Of a stretch of 64,000 bases of DNA, positions 7,772 through 17,197 are shown in pieces. The DNA is from Corynebacterium propinquum DSM 44285 (GTDB lineage Bacteria; Actinomycetota; Actinomycetes; Mycobacteriales; Mycobacteriaceae). Position 1 is the stretch's first letter. Every line of letters starts with the position of its first letter. The notes beneath the pieces were generated by a model. That model had not been told where the DNA came from and did not search any database. It was given only the letters and a program-made list of their open reading frames with translations. The DNA is taken from the NCBI RefSeq assembly GCF_000375525.1, contig NZ_AQXC01000006.1, positions 1 to 64,000 on the forward strand. Direction: 5' to 3'. The position numbers and the translations under genes were made by a program.

Positions 7772-8908
7772 ATGGTCGCCACCAGTGTCTCCGCATCAGT
7801 TCCGCAGCGCATTGACTGCCTAGAAGGTATTCGTGCGCTTGCAGCCGTCGGGGTGTTGATCACTCACGTGCATTTTCAGACTGCTTCTGGGCCAGTGGTG
7901 CTGGAACGTTTTGATTATTTCGTGGCTGTGTTTTTTGCGCTCTCCGCATTTTTGCTGTGGCGTAGGCCGATCGGCCCTGGTTTTTTACGCAAGCGTGCCG
8001 CGCGCGTATTACCCGCTTACCTCGTCTGCGTCGCGGTGGTGGCGTTGGCGTTGCCAGCGGCTAGCACCATGAGCTGGCAACAACTACTCGCTAACCTGAC
8101 CGCCACTCAGATCTATATTCCCGATGGGCTGGCACCAGGCCTGACACATTTGTGGTCGTTATGCGTGGAATTCGCTTTTTATTTCACCCTGCCACTGACC
8201 GCTTGGGTGCTTCTGCGCTGGCAAGCCCGCACGCGAGTACTCCTGCTGTGCGCGGTGGGGATCGCGAGTTTGGGCTGGGCTTTTTTGCCGTTTGTGGCCG
8301 GTTTCGACGGTAGCGATGGCGCTAGTTGGTCGGCGAGTGTGAACCGGCAGATTTGGCCACCGGCCTATACGCTGTGGTTCGTCGTCGGCATGCTGGCTGC
8401 CGAGGCGGAATCAGCGGGCGTCGCCAAGCGCCCAGGTGTGGTACGACGCATCCTGGGCATGAAACCGCTGTTTTGGGTACTAGCCACTGCTTGTTTATTC
8501 CTGGCCAGTTGGGAAGCTATCAGCCCGCGTGGCCTTACCCATCCGAGCCCCCTGGAATTCGCCATCCGCATCAGTCTGGGTACTGTCTTCGCGGCGTGCA
8601 TCGTGGTGCCTTATGCGCTGCGGCCTACCCAGTCTGGCCTGCTGCTGAGCCAGCCGGTGCAAGCTGTGGGGCGCTGGTCTTATTCGCTGTTCCTGTGGCA
8701 TGTGGCGGTGCTGTCCATCGCCTTCCCGCTGGCAGGAATCGAGATGTTCAGCGGCGGTTTTGTCATCATTCTGGCACTTACCCTGGGGCTTTCTGTAGCG
8801 GTCGCGGCTATCAGCTACACCTTGGTAGAAGAGCCAGCCCGGCTTTGGCTCAGGCAGGCCACCGCACCGGCAGCCAAACACGCCGCGAGCAAACTATCAC
8901 CGGCATAA
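7772..8908 (+). CDS. tmaT: Acyltransferase 3 family membrane protein, TmaT-like (trehalose mycolate acetylation)
   Basis: This 378-residue protein has about ten hydrophobic segments and the layout of OafA/YrhL acyltransferase 3 enzymes. It has a conserved His in the first helix (LEGIRALAAVGVLITHVHF), an arginine-rich FLRKRAARVLPAY loop after TM2, and a C-terminal LVEEPARLWL. These enzymes move acetyl or other short acyl groups across the membrane onto envelope sugars or lipids. In Corynebacterineae the enzyme at this place (Rv0228 type, TmaT) acetylates trehalose monomycolate before MmpL export. Assignment here rests on family plus locus. ATG 7772 follows the AT-rich pair by 9 nt. Its last 94 nt overlap the end of aftD on the other strand, an unusually long convergent overlap. 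Confidence 0.7.
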   Translation: MVATSVSASVPQRIDCLEGIRALAAVGVLITHVHFQTASGPVVLERFDYFVAVFFALSAFLLWRRPIGPGFLRKRAARVLPAYLVCVAVVALALPAASTMSWQQLLANLTATQIYIPDGLAPGLTHLWSLCVEFAFYFTLPLTAWVLLRWQARTRVLLLCAVGIASLGWAFLPFVAGFDGSDGASWSASVNRQIWPPAYTLWFVVGMLAAEAESAGVAKRPGVVRRILGMKPLFWVLATACLFLASWEAISPRGLTHPSPLEFAIRISLGTVFAACIVVPYALRPTQSGLLLSQPVQAVGRWSYSLFLWHVAVLSIAFPLAGIEMFSGGFVIILALTLGLSVAVAAISYTLVEEPARLWLRQATAPAAKHAASKLSPA

Positions 8909-11900
8909 TGCGCATCCGGCCACGGTGCGCGCGCCAACCACAACCCGCAAATCCCTAGCAACGCTGGCGCTAAAACCACCGGTCGGATCGTCGTCCAGCG
9001 CGTGATCGCCCACGCCGCAGCTGCTGAGACCGCTCCTGCTGGGCCCACCACCGCACCCGAGACCGCAACGGCGGCCACTGGGAATACCCAGGCAGGCAGT
9101 GTGAGTTCTGTGGCTAGCAAGCGTCGTGCGTGCCGACGTCGTGCTGCTGTGAATTGGGTGTTGGCCGTCGGACGCGCGAGTGGGAACAACAGCAGCGCGG
9201 CTAAGGTCACCAACGATACCCCCGCACCCACAAATAAGGACGTGCGGTACGCAGCCTCACCGGCAAAACTCATGCGAAACTCGCCGGATGCGCCTGCGGG
9301 CAGCACAAACGCCTGGGTAGCGGCATCAATGCTGGTAGGTTGCAACTCGGTGACGGTGCCGGAGGCGTCGACAAGCTCGCCGCGTAAACCTTCATTGAAC
9401 GCGCGTCCGGTGACGAGCAGGCGGCCCTCGCCTACAGCATCTTCAGCGTCTACAGCACCCGGCACCGTGCGGCCATCGACAGGCTCATAACGCGCGGTCG
9501 GGGCAAAGCCAGGCTCGCGCAGGCTGACCCACGCGGCCGTAGTAGATATGGTGTGCGTGCCGGATAGTTCCACCGTCTCACCTGCAGAATATTCGGTGCC
9601 GTCGATGGTGACCGGCTGCTCATCGTCGGTACGGATCTCCAGCTGCATTGTGCGCGGAACCTCGAAACTGCGCTGCACAACACCCGTATCCACCGTCAGG
9701 CGCTGGAAGACGAACTGCCGAGCATTCGCGGTAGCTGGGACGTGCACCAGGCGCGACAACTCATGGCCGTCCAGGTGGATATCGGAGACCCCGGTGCGGG
9801 TTTCCGGATTGAGCTGGACTTCTATGCGGCTGGCACGGAGATCATCCGGGAAAGCAACGCGGGTATCTTCGCCGGCTGCAGTTTCCACGGTGATGGTGTG
9901 GATCGGCTCGTCGCTGGGAGCTGCGTTAGCATTTACAGCGTCATCAGCACCCACATCAGCGTCCGCATCAGCAAAAGCCAGTACTCGCAGGCGTGCATCC
10001 TCCGTGGTGGTCAGATGTAATTCCGGCGCGTGGACTGTGTCGTCGGTGCTGCGGAGCTGCAACGTTCCCGGATCACCCGGGGCTGGCCACCAGGCTTGGT
10101 CTGTGCCATCGACCGCCGCGTTGATCGAGCGCGCCGGATCCGCACCCCCAAAAGCGGTGGCATCTGCGGCTGAAGACGAGGCCTGCAGTTGCACATCACC
10201 GCGGGTACGCACCGGCAGCGGCGTGGCGACGCTCGGGTAATCCACACTCGGGTGCTTCGTGGTGGCCTCATCCGGGCTGGCCAGCGGGCCAGAGACTGCC
10301 CCCTGCAGGGTGCCGAAATTACGATCGACCAGCAGCGGGGTATCGGTGACGATTTCGGCACTGGGTTCAGCACCGGGTTCAACACTGGGGTCTTCGGCAC
10401 CAGACCCTTCCGTCGCCGACCCCGCACCCGCATGGTCCACCAATCGGCGCGGAGCCGGGCCATCGATAGCATCCAATACCGCCAGTGCCTCGCCGCCACC
10501 GGCCACCGTGACCGGATCATGCGCGATGTGCATATCCCGCTGCGCATCTATAACAAACACCGAGACCTCCCCGAAGTCATGGCGCTGCGCCCAGCGGTCC
10601 AAGGCGTCGGCAAGCTCGTCGGCACGCTCCTGCTGGGCAGAAGAATCCAGGTCATGGCGCACCAGCACCGCACCGATGCCCAAACGCAACAACGGATCCA
10701 CCGAGCGATCCAGCGTGGCCAGCACCCCATCCAGCCCACGAATCGCCTCCGGTGGCAGCAGCGGCACCGCATCACGCACCGCCCACGGCACATCCAACCA
10801 CGGCTGGGCGGGCTCATCGCGGGTCCACCCCCATTCCTGCCTGGCGAACGAGGTTTCTGGAACCAGCAGGGTACGCGTGTCGACGTTGTCGTTGAGAAAA
10901 TCCGCGGCCTGCTGCCAGTAATCCGGCACCTCGCGGTATGCGCCCGTCGGCAGTAACCGGCCCGACCACACCGGAGCCACCGACAGCAGTGCGATCACCG
11001 CCACGCCCAGTCCTGCGGCCGCGCGCCGGGTCAACGGATGTTTAAGGCGCGGCACCTTCAGCACAGTGCCCAGGTGCGCTACGCCGAGCAGCAGCGGGAT
11101 GCGCACCAGCGGGTCGAATTTGTGCAGGTTACGCAGCGGAGCCAGGACGTCGTCCAGCAACTGCCCATAGGGTGCGGCCAGGATCGTGATACCGACCAGC
11201 AGCATCAAAAGCCACAGCCCGTGGTAGCGCAGGCGGGTGCCCTGTGCGCCTTGGGCACACGAGCTGCCCTGTGCGCCTTGAGCACTCAGCGCCAAGCCCG
11301 CCAGCCCACATGCCGCAACCGCCACGGTGGCCAGCACAAACACTGGCTGCGAGACCAGCAAGTACCCGGCCTCGCGCTCAGTATCGGCAAATGGCGTCCA
11401 GTGGGTGGTGCCGCGCAGAATTTCCAGCAGGTTCAGCCAGCGTGTGGTCACATAGGAAGATTCGATGAAATCCGTAAACGGTGGGGAATACTTGCCCAAC
11501 ACCAGCAGCGGGCCGATCCACCAGGCACTCACAGCGACCGCGGCCGGGAGCAGCAGCCAGCCTTGCCTGCGCCACAGAATTACCAAGCCAGCCGGGATGC
11601 AGGCAGCCAGCGTTGCGGTGGCGTTGACCGCCCCCATCAGCGCGATGGGGATGGTGGCCGCAGCGATATCCTGGCCCGTGATTTTGTCCGTGCGCAGCAA
11701 CGGCACCAACACCCAGGGGGCGAGCATCACCGGCCAGGCCTCGGAAGAAATCGCGGTCAGCGTGGTGAGTGTGCGCGGGGGCAGGGCGAAAAGCAGCGCA
11801 GCGATGATGTGAAAAGCGCGGATGCTTGCCGACGCCGTGGTGGCGCGGTCAGAACCAGGAACAACGCACTGGCAGAGCCGATAAAAACCAGAAAAACCCA

Positions 11901-12267
11901 CGCCTGCGACAATGGTCCACCACAGCCGCTGTGCCACCCAGGCGGGAAGTAACCAGTCCGGGATGGCGTCGGCAAGCAAGAAAAACAGACCCTGCGGGAA
12001 CAGGTAGCCATAGGCCTGGTTTTGCAGCTGCCCCAGCGGGAAGACATCCGTCCAGGCGTGGGTGGCCGCGGCGAGGAAACCGGCGGGATCGGCCGTGAGA
12101 TCGTGTTTAGTATCCGCGGCGATAAGCCCGACAGGTTGGGCAAACATCGCGGCGGCCAGCACCAGCCACACTATGGCGTGGATGCTAAGTGGGTGAGTGG
12201 CGTGGGCGCGAATGCGCAGGCGGGCGCGCACGGCAGGCCTACTCACGTGAGCCGTATTCGGCACCAC
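8815..12267 (-). CDS. aftD: Alpha-(1->3)-arabinofuranosyltransferase AftD
   Basis: The product is about 1,150 residues. It begins with a GT-C type polytopic domain (HDLTADPAGFLAAATHAW, then LGQLQNQAYGYLFPQG in the first loop, and about ten helices), continues with a long extracytoplasmic region of carbohydrate-binding character (residues about 480-1000) and ends with several helices. Size, layout and position next to a DUF2613 gene match AftD, which uses decaprenyl-phosphoarabinose to extend arabinogalactan and LAM arabinan in the periplasm. Two GTG starts are possible. The one at 12267 gives the longest frame; the one at 12246 overlaps the DUF2613 stop in the usual coupled way. The 3' end overlaps the acyltransferase gene by 94 nt. 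M. tuberculosis AftD is longer, so the C-terminal module may be reduced. Confidence 0.85.
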   Translation of the reverse strand: MVPNTAHVSRPAVRARLRIRAHATHPLSIHAIVWLVLAAAMFAQPVGLIAADTKHDLTADPAGFLAAATHAWTDVFPLGQLQNQAYGYLFPQGLFFLLADAIPDWLLPAWVAQRLWWTIVAGVGFSGFYRLCQCVVPGSDRATTASASIRAFHIIAALLFALPPRTLTTLTAISSEAWPVMLAPWVLVPLLRTDKITGQDIAAATIPIALMGAVNATATLAACIPAGLVILWRRQGWLLLPAAVAVSAWWIGPLLVLGKYSPPFTDFIESSYVTTRWLNLLEILRGTTHWTPFADTEREAGYLLVSQPVFVLATVAVAACGLAGLALSAQGAQGSSCAQGAQGTRLRYHGLWLLMLLVGITILAAPYGQLLDDVLAPLRNLHKFDPLVRIPLLLGVAHLGTVLKVPRLKHPLTRRAAAGLGVAVIALLSVAPVWSGRLLPTGAYREVPDYWQQAADFLNDNVDTRTLLVPETSFARQEWGWTRDEPAQPWLDVPWAVRDAVPLLPPEAIRGLDGVLATLDRSVDPLLRLGIGAVLVRHDLDSSAQQERADELADALDRWAQRHDFGEVSVFVIDAQRDMHIAHDPVTVAGGGEALAVLDAIDGPAPRRLVDHAGAGSATEGSGAEDPSVEPGAEPSAEIVTDTPLLVDRNFGTLQGAVSGPLASPDEATTKHPSVDYPSVATPLPVRTRGDVQLQASSSAADATAFGGADPARSINAAVDGTDQAWWPAPGDPGTLQLRSTDDTVHAPELHLTTTEDARLRVLAFADADADVGADDAVNANAAPSDEPIHTITVETAAGEDTRVAFPDDLRASRIEVQLNPETRTGVSDIHLDGHELSRLVHVPATANARQFVFQRLTVDTGVVQRSFEVPRTMQLEIRTDDEQPVTIDGTEYSAGETVELSGTHTISTTAAWVSLREPGFAPTARYEPVDGRTVPGAVDAEDAVGEGRLLVTGRAFNEGLRGELVDASGTVTELQPTSIDAATQAFVLPAGASGEFRMSFAGEAAYRTSLFVGAGVSLVTLAALLLFPLARPTANTQFTAARRRHARRLLATELTLPAWVFPVAAVAVSGAVVGPAGAVSAAAAWAITRWTTIRPVVLAPALLGICGLWLARAPWPDAHYAGDSLLAACLAAGAVACLSQSRAGSSTKV

Positions 12268-12463
12268 CTAACAGGGCATCATCCGGCGGGGTGGTACCAG
12301 AGATGGTGTCTTGGCCGGAAAACTGCGCGATGCCCAAAATCGCGACGACGCCCAGCGCGACGCCGACGACAGCGCTGCCCAGAGCCGGGCCCAGGCTGCG
12401 GCGGTTCAGCGACTGCCGGTTCAGCGACTGCCGGTTGAGCGAGCGAGAAGAATCAGCGGCCAT
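12239..12463 (-). CDS. DUF2613 small membrane protein (Rv0236A-like)
   Basis: A 74-residue protein with one transmembrane or signal helix (GPALGSAVVGVALGVVAIL) and a short outer tail (FSGQDTISGTTPPDDALLG). This is the DUF2613 layout, and in mycobacteria the gene lies beside aftD just as here. The N-terminus has a tandem repeat: SLNRQ, SLNRQ, SLNRR, encoded by near-identical 15-bp units around 12400-12450. The 3' end overlaps the aftD start, so the two are translationally coupled. Role unknown; a partner of AftD is an inference from the constant pairing. Confidence 0.75.
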   Translation of the reverse strand: MAADSSRSLNRQSLNRQSLNRRSLGPALGSAVVGVALGVVAILGIAQFSGQDTISGTTPPDDALLGGAEYGSRE

Positions 12464-12504
12464 AAATAATCGTCCTTAATCCTGGGGATGAATCATCCCT
12501 TAAT

Positions 12505-13020
12505 TTAGTCGTCCCTGGTGAAGTATTCTGGATCGTCTTCTTCATTTTCCGGTGGCACGACCAGCACCGGAACCCCGGCGTTTTTCACGATCGTCTCCGC
12601 CGTCGACTGCGACCACAGCGCACGAAAGCCGGTCAGCGCGCGGGTGCCGGTGATAATCACGTCGACGTCGAGTTCTTGGGCCGCATCCACGATCGCCGAG
12701 GCGATGGTCGTGGCCGATTCCACCAGATGCGCCTTGCCATACATGCCGAGCTTTTCAGCTGCAGCGATGCCCTGGCGGCAGACTTGCACGGCTTCGGCGT
12801 AGGCGGGATCGTCTTCCAGATTATCGGAGGTCATCGTCGCCTGGTGCATGCCGGTGCGCGAGGCAGCGCGGGCTTGCTGGCGGGCGATCGGCTCCCAAGC
12901 AGTCAAGATTTGCACGGTGCCGGGCTTGAGCAACTTGGCAGCGTATTCGAGCGCACGGTCGGCGTTTTCGGAGCCGTCGTAGGCAATGAGCATGGTCTGT
13001 TCGCGGGAATCGGAACTCAT
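12505..13020 (-). CDS. Universal stress protein (UspA family)
   Basis: A single Usp domain of 171 residues. The start LIAYDGSENADRALEYAAKLL is the usual beta1-alpha1 with the nucleotide-contacting Asp. The C-terminal part DVIITGTRALTGFRALWSQSTAETIVKNAGVPVLVV corresponds to the ATP-binding G-x2-G-x9-GS(T) region, although here the glycines are partly replaced (GTRALTGFRALWSQS), so ATP binding is uncertain. These proteins act in the cytoplasm in starvation or redox stress. The gene is divergent from the VanW gene and 41 nt upstream of the DUF2613 gene on the same strand, so read-through into the envelope genes is possible. Confidence 0.85.
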   Translation of the reverse strand: MSSDSREQTMLIAYDGSENADRALEYAAKLLKPGTVQILTAWEPIARQQARAASRTGMHQATMTSDNLEDDPAYAEAVQVCRQGIAAAEKLGMYGKAHLVESATTIASAIVDAAQELDVDVIITGTRALTGFRALWSQSTAETIVKNAGVPVLVVPPENEEDDPEYFTRDD

Positions 13021-13163
13021 AGCTTTCTATCCTAATAGCGTTGCGCGCGGATGTGGGGAGGCGTCGGCAAGAGTATGGGGCAAGAGTATGTGGAAGGCGT
13101 CGGCAAGGGTACTGCGCACATCCTAACTAGTAAGCAGGTGGGTGAGCGGTTAATCTGTAAAGC
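13021..13163. promoter_or_regulatory. Divergent promoter region with two direct copies of CGTCGGCAAG
   Basis: Between the usp and vanW starts, the 10-mer CGTCGGCAAG occurs at 13062 and 13098, 36 nt apart in the same orientation. The word GCAAGAGTATG also appears twice (about 13067 and 13080). A -10 like TAATCT at 13151-13156 lies 7 nt before the GTG of the vanW gene, which suggests a leaderless transcript. I see no terminator. Confidence 0.5.
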
Positions 13164-14849
13164 GTGAATTCGGCGAAATCGAGAAGTTTCAAAGGTGTGG
13201 CGATTGTGCTCGGCGTCTTCGTCGGGCTTTTCGTCATTGCTGGCGTTGCCTACGCCATTGATGTCTCCACGAATCAGGGCAAAATCCCGCGCGCGACGTC
13301 CGTGGGTGGCGTCGATATTTCCTCCATGGAGCGCGAGGATGCTCTGGCCAAGCTTGACGACGAACTCCGTGAGGCCGAAAACGAACCCGTGCGCGTTGCT
13401 GCTGGCGAGAAAACCACGGAATTTGTGCCTGCACACGCGGGTCTGCGCTTGGATCTGGAAGGCACCATTGCCGCGATTCCTGATGAGTCGATGAACCCGT
13501 TTGTGCGTCTTGCCAGCTTCTTCCGTGCGACGAAGGAAGTCGACGTGCAAACCGCCGAAGATCAGGCGGCGCTAAACCCAGAATTGGACCGCATGCTCGG
13601 TGAACTCTACCGCGAGCCGGAAGATGGTGCGGTGTTCTTGGAAGCCGGCAACGTCGAACCGCATGATGCCGTGCCGGGCCAGGAAGTTGACCGCGCACAC
13701 CTGCAAGAAGAGGTGACCACCGCGTGGCTGGACCCTGAGGGCATCACGGTGGACACCAACGAAATCGAGCCGGTGATCAACCAGGATCAGGTCGATGCGA
13801 TTGCCGAAGGCCCAGCCGCGAAGGCGGTATCCGGCCCGCTGAAGGTGCACGGCCGGGAGAATATTACGGCGACGATTGAACCTGCCCGCGTCGGCGAGTT
13901 CGTGCACTTTGAGGCGCATGAAGGCCAGCTGGAACCACGCGTCGATGCAGCCAAGGCGCAAGAGATTCTGGGCGACGGCTTAGCCGAGTCCGAGCGTCCG
14001 ATGAAAAACGCTCGCCTGGCAATGTCCGGTGGGCAGTTGCAGGTCACCCCGCATGTTGACGGTGAGGTGATCAACTGGGAGCCAACCATGGCTGGTTTTG
14101 CCGATCGCGTGCTTGGCGATGACCGCGAATGGGATGCCATCTACCAGGATCAACCGGCGACATTTACTACTGCAGATGCGCAATCTTCTACCTTCGATCA
14201 GGTGGTCGGTGAGTTCACCACCAGTGGTTATTCCCCAGCCTCGGGTACGAATATTTCGGTGATTTCCAACGCGCTGAATGGCACCATCGTCTCGCCGGGT
14301 GAGACCTTTTCCGTGAACCAGGCCACCGGTTCGCGCACCGCCGCGCAGGGCTATGTGGAATCCGGCGTGATCTATGAAGGTCGCGCGGACACTGCCGTCG
14401 GCGGCGGTATTTCGCAGTACGCCACCACGCTGTATAACGCGGCCTATTTTGCGGCCATGGAAGATGTTGCCCACACCCCGCACAGTTATTACATTTCTCG
14501 GTACCCGGCGGGGCGTGAGGCCACGCTGTACGACGGCGTGATCGACCTGAAGTTCCGCAACAATTCCAACCACCCGGTGCGCATTGAATCGAGCGTCGGC
14601 GGTGGTTCCGTGACCGTGCGCCTGATGGGTGTGAAGGAATACGAGGTGGAATCCATCAGTGGCGGCCGCTGGGCGCACACCAATCCACCGAAGCAGACCG
14701 TGAGTGGTTCCAACTGCATCCCAACGTCCGGCATCCCCGGCTTTACGACGTCTGATACCCGCGTGATCCGCACCCTGGGCGGCGCTGAGGTGTCGCGGAA
14801 TACCCAGACCACCGTTTATGATCCACAGCCAATCGTGACCTGCGGCTAG
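13164..14849 (+). CDS. VanW-family protein with peptidoglycan-binding-like repeats
   Basis: This 561-residue protein has an N-terminal signal-anchor (FKGVAIVLGVFVGLFVIAGVAYA), two repeats of the putative peptidoglycan-binding PG_binding_4 type (around residues 60-200 and 200-330) and a C-terminal VanW domain beginning SGYSPASGTNISVISNALNG and including the conserved GGGISQYATTLYNAAYFA. It belongs to the YoaR/VanW group of envelope proteins; their molecular role is not settled, but they act outside the membrane. GTG 13164 has no ribosome site and a -10 hexamer 7 nt upstream, so leaderless translation is likely. The next gene, dcd, follows after 63 nt containing one copy of CGTCGGCAAG. Confidence 0.85.
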   Translation: MNSAKSRSFKGVAIVLGVFVGLFVIAGVAYAIDVSTNQGKIPRATSVGGVDISSMEREDALAKLDDELREAENEPVRVAAGEKTTEFVPAHAGLRLDLEGTIAAIPDESMNPFVRLASFFRATKEVDVQTAEDQAALNPELDRMLGELYREPEDGAVFLEAGNVEPHDAVPGQEVDRAHLQEEVTTAWLDPEGITVDTNEIEPVINQDQVDAIAEGPAAKAVSGPLKVHGRENITATIEPARVGEFVHFEAHEGQLEPRVDAAKAQEILGDGLAESERPMKNARLAMSGGQLQVTPHVDGEVINWEPTMAGFADRVLGDDREWDAIYQDQPATFTTADAQSSTFDQVVGEFTTSGYSPASGTNISVISNALNGTIVSPGETFSVNQATGSRTAAQGYVESGVIYEGRADTAVGGGISQYATTLYNAAYFAAMEDVAHTPHSYYISRYPAGREATLYDGVIDLKFRNNSNHPVRIESSVGGGSVTVRLMGVKEYEVESISGGRWAHTNPPKQTVSGSNCIPTSGIPGFTTSDTRVIRTLGGAEVSRNTQTTVYDPQPIVTCG

Positions 14850-14912
14850 ACCCCATGCGTGAGCCAGCACCTGCCGGGCGTCGGCAAGCGCTGGAAAGAT
14901 AGGATACTTGCT

Positions 14913-15476
14913 ATGTTGCTGTCTGACCGAGACATCCGTGCTGCCATTGATTCCGAGCGGCTGGGGATCACCCCCTGTGATCCTGGGCTGATCCAGCCGT
15001 CGTCTGTTGACGTGCGCTTGGATAAGTTTTTCCGGGTGTTTAATAACTCGCGCTATACCCACATTGACCCGAAGCTGGAGATGGAAGATCTGACCACGCT
15101 GCGGGAAGTCGGCGAGGACGAAGGTTTCGTGCTGCACCCTGGCGAATTCGTGCTGGGTGCGACGCTGGAGCAGTTCCGCCTGCCCGCCGACCTGGCTGGC
15201 CGGTTGGAAGGGAAATCTTCGCTGGGCCGTTTGGGTTTGTTGACGCACTCCACCGCCGGGTTTATTGATCCTGGTTTCTGCGGGCATATCACCCTGGAAT
15301 TGTCCAATGTGGCAAATTTGCCGATCACGCTGTGGCCTGGCATGAAGGTGGGCCAGTTGGCGTTGTTCGCGATGACCTCACCTGCGGAATCGCCATATGG
15401 CGCGGGGGCTTTGGGCTCGAAATACCAGGGGCAGCGCGGGCCGACGCCGTCGAAGTCATATTTGAATTTCCGCTAA
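14913..15476 (+). CDS. dcd: dCTP deaminase (probably dUMP-forming)
   Basis: A 187-residue enzyme of the dCTP deaminase/dUTPase family, acting in the cytoplasm to provide dUMP for thymidylate synthesis. The start [12 protein letters not shown], the loop [21 protein letters not shown] and the catalytic-glutamate segment GHITLELSN are all present. The C-terminal tail [18 protein letters not shown] closes over the active site in this family. Actinobacterial enzymes of this length (M. tuberculosis Rv0321) are bifunctional and release dUMP directly; this is inferred here. The start at ATG 14913 gives the standard N-terminus. UDP-glucose dehydrogenase follows 29 nt later, the same pairing as Rv0321-Rv0322. 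Confidence 0.93.
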   Translation: MLLSDRDIRAAIDSERLGITPCDPGLIQPSSVDVRLDKFFRVFNNSRYTHIDPKLEMEDLTTLREVGEDEGFVLHPGEFVLGATLEQFRLPADLAGRLEGKSSLGRLGLLTHSTAGFIDPGFCGHITLELSNVANLPITLWPGMKVGQLALFAMTSPAESPYGAGALGSKYQGQRGPTPSKSYLNFR

Positions 15477-15505
15477 GTGCGTTCAGACCGCCTGAGGGTT
15501 GTTGC

Positions 15506-16831
15506 GTGCGCTTAACTGTTTTTGGCCTGGGCTATTTGGGGCTTACGCATGCCGCGTGCATGGCGGAGGCTGGTCATGAGGTGCTGGGCATTGATATTAC
15601 GCCCGCGCGTGTGGCGCAGCTGCAGGCCGGGCAGGTGCCGTTTTTTGAGCCCGAGCTCGCGGAGCTGGTTGCCCGTGGCCTGGATTCGGGGCGGCTGCGC
15701 TTTAGCTGCGATTACCAGCAGGCCGCGGATTTTGCGCAGCTGCATTTTATTGCTGTGGGCACGCCGGAATCTGCTGCGAGCCCGGCGGCCGATACTAGCG
15801 CGGTGGAGGCCGTCGTCGACAAGCTGGCGCCGCTGTTGCGGGGTGAACACGTGGTGGTGGGCAAATCTACGGTGCCGGTGGGCACGGCCGCGCGGCTGCA
15901 GGAACGGGCCTGCAGTAATAGCCCAGCCACCGTCGATGTCGTGTGGAATCCCGAGTTTTTGCGCGAAGGCCATGCGGTGGCCGATACGTTGCAGCCGGAC
16001 CGGATCGTGGTGGGCACGGGGACAGCTGCCAGCGTTGCCGTGGAGACGCTGCGTGAGGTCTACCGGCTGCCGCTGGAGCGTGGAACGCCGTTTTTGGTGA
16101 TGCCGTGGGCGAGCGCTGAGTTGGTGAAATCCGCGGCGAATGCGTTTTTGGCCACCAAGATTAGCTTTATTAACGCCATTGCGGAAGTCTGTGAGGCTGC
16201 CGGGGCAGATGTCACCGCCGTCGCGGAAGCGCTTGGTTATGACGAGCGTATCGGGCCCCAATTTTTGCGCGCTGGCTTGGGATTTGGCGGTGGTTGTTTG
16301 CCAAAGGACGTGCGGGCGTTCCGGGCGCGTGCCGACGAGCTCGGTGCCGGCGATGCGTTGGCGTTTCTGGGGCAGGTGGAGCTGATCAATACCCGTCGGC
16401 GCCACCGTGTGGTGGAACTTGCCTGCACGTTATTGGCGCAGAAGGGCCTGTCGGTGTCTGGTGCTGTGATCACTGTGCTGGGGGCGGCGTTTAAACCGAA
16501 TTCTGATGACGTGCGCGATTCCCCAGCCCTGGCGGTTGCTGGGGAGCTGGCGCTGCGTGGTGCGCGGGTGCGGGTGTGTGACCCGCAGGCGCTAGTTAAT
16601 GCGCGCGCGGTGTATCCCGGGTTGGAGTATCCGGACTCGCTTGCCGACGGCGTGGCTGGGGCTGATCTGGTGATTCTGGCGACCGAGTGGCGGGAGTATC
16701 GGGAGCTGGACCCGGTGTGGGCGGCGGGGATGGTGGCCACACCGGTGCTGATTGATGCTCGCAATGCGCTGGACCTCGTGCGCTGGCGCGGTGCCGGGTG
16801 GAAGGTGCATGCACTTGGTCGGGGAGGCTGA
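15506..16831 (+). CDS. udgA: UDP-glucose 6-dehydrogenase
   Basis: A 441-residue NAD-dependent dehydrogenase that oxidises UDP-glucose to UDP-glucuronate. The N-terminal Rossmann motif is LTVFGLGYLGLTHAACMAEAG. The conserved helix with the catalytic lysine is ELVKSAANAFLATKISFINA, and the nucleophilic cysteine is in FGGGCLPKDVRAF near residue 270. The third domain (GAAFKPNSDDVRDSPAL) is complete. The start is GTG 15506, giving the N-terminus next to the Rossmann strand, with TGAGGG upstream; a longer open frame into dcd is not coding. Forms an operon with dcd. The sequence could equally be a UDP-mannuronate-type dehydrogenase of the same superfamily, but the pairing with dcd favours UDP-glucose. 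Confidence 0.88.
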   Translation: MRLTVFGLGYLGLTHAACMAEAGHEVLGIDITPARVAQLQAGQVPFFEPELAELVARGLDSGRLRFSCDYQQAADFAQLHFIAVGTPESAASPAADTSAVEAVVDKLAPLLRGEHVVVGKSTVPVGTAARLQERACSNSPATVDVVWNPEFLREGHAVADTLQPDRIVVGTGTAASVAVETLREVYRLPLERGTPFLVMPWASAELVKSAANAFLATKISFINAIAEVCEAAGADVTAVAEALGYDERIGPQFLRAGLGFGGGCLPKDVRAFRARADELGAGDALAFLGQVELINTRRRHRVVELACTLLAQKGLSVSGAVITVLGAAFKPNSDDVRDSPALAVAGELALRGARVRVCDPQALVNARAVYPGLEYPDSLADGVAGADLVILATEWREYRELDPVWAAGMVATPVLIDARNALDLVRWRGAGWKVHALGRGG

Positions 16832-17197
16832 CGTGGTTGCGCTTGGCCGCGTTTTTACCCCCGAAATGGGGTGGTTTCCGGCGCGATTTTCGGTGGCGCT
16901 CGGCGTCGGCAAGAGGCTAAAAATGGCGCCGAGTGAGCTACTAAACCATGCGAGGATGCTAATTTAGGGCCCCCTATTCTGGGGTTGACTAGCGGATTTT
17001 GGGTTTCCTTTGTTAGGTATTCCTGCAGGTAACAGGGTTGTGTGCCCTAAGGTGGATTAGTAGAACCTATCGGTTTACCCAACATTCATAGGGTTAGCAT
17101 TTCGCGGCGTTGTTGGTATTCTGGGAACCACAACAAAGCACACGGAATCGGATAGACGGTTTCGGAATTGATTTTCTTAGAAAGGTGTGATCGTTCC
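16832..17197. promoter_or_regulatory. Intergenic region before ferritin
   Basis: This 366-nt stretch holds one CGTCGGCAAG (16904-16913) soon after the udg stop. Nearer the ferritin start it contains several AGGT/ACCT half-sites (CTAAGGTGG near 17050, AGAACCTAT near 17062, TAGGGTTAGC near 17088) that resemble parts of DtxR boxes, but none reaches a convincing 19-bp match. The ribosome site AAAGGTG lies at 17181-17187. No gene is visible; short frames here lack ribosome sites and family resemblance. Confidence 0.4.

Noticed and set aside
13980..15287. 435-codon minus-strand frame opposite the vanW gene and dcd
   Set aside because: It crosses two well-supported genes and the space between them, with no start signal.
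16832..17197. DtxR box upstream of ftn
   Set aside because: The best candidates match only about 10 of 19 consensus positions; half-sites alone are not convincing.
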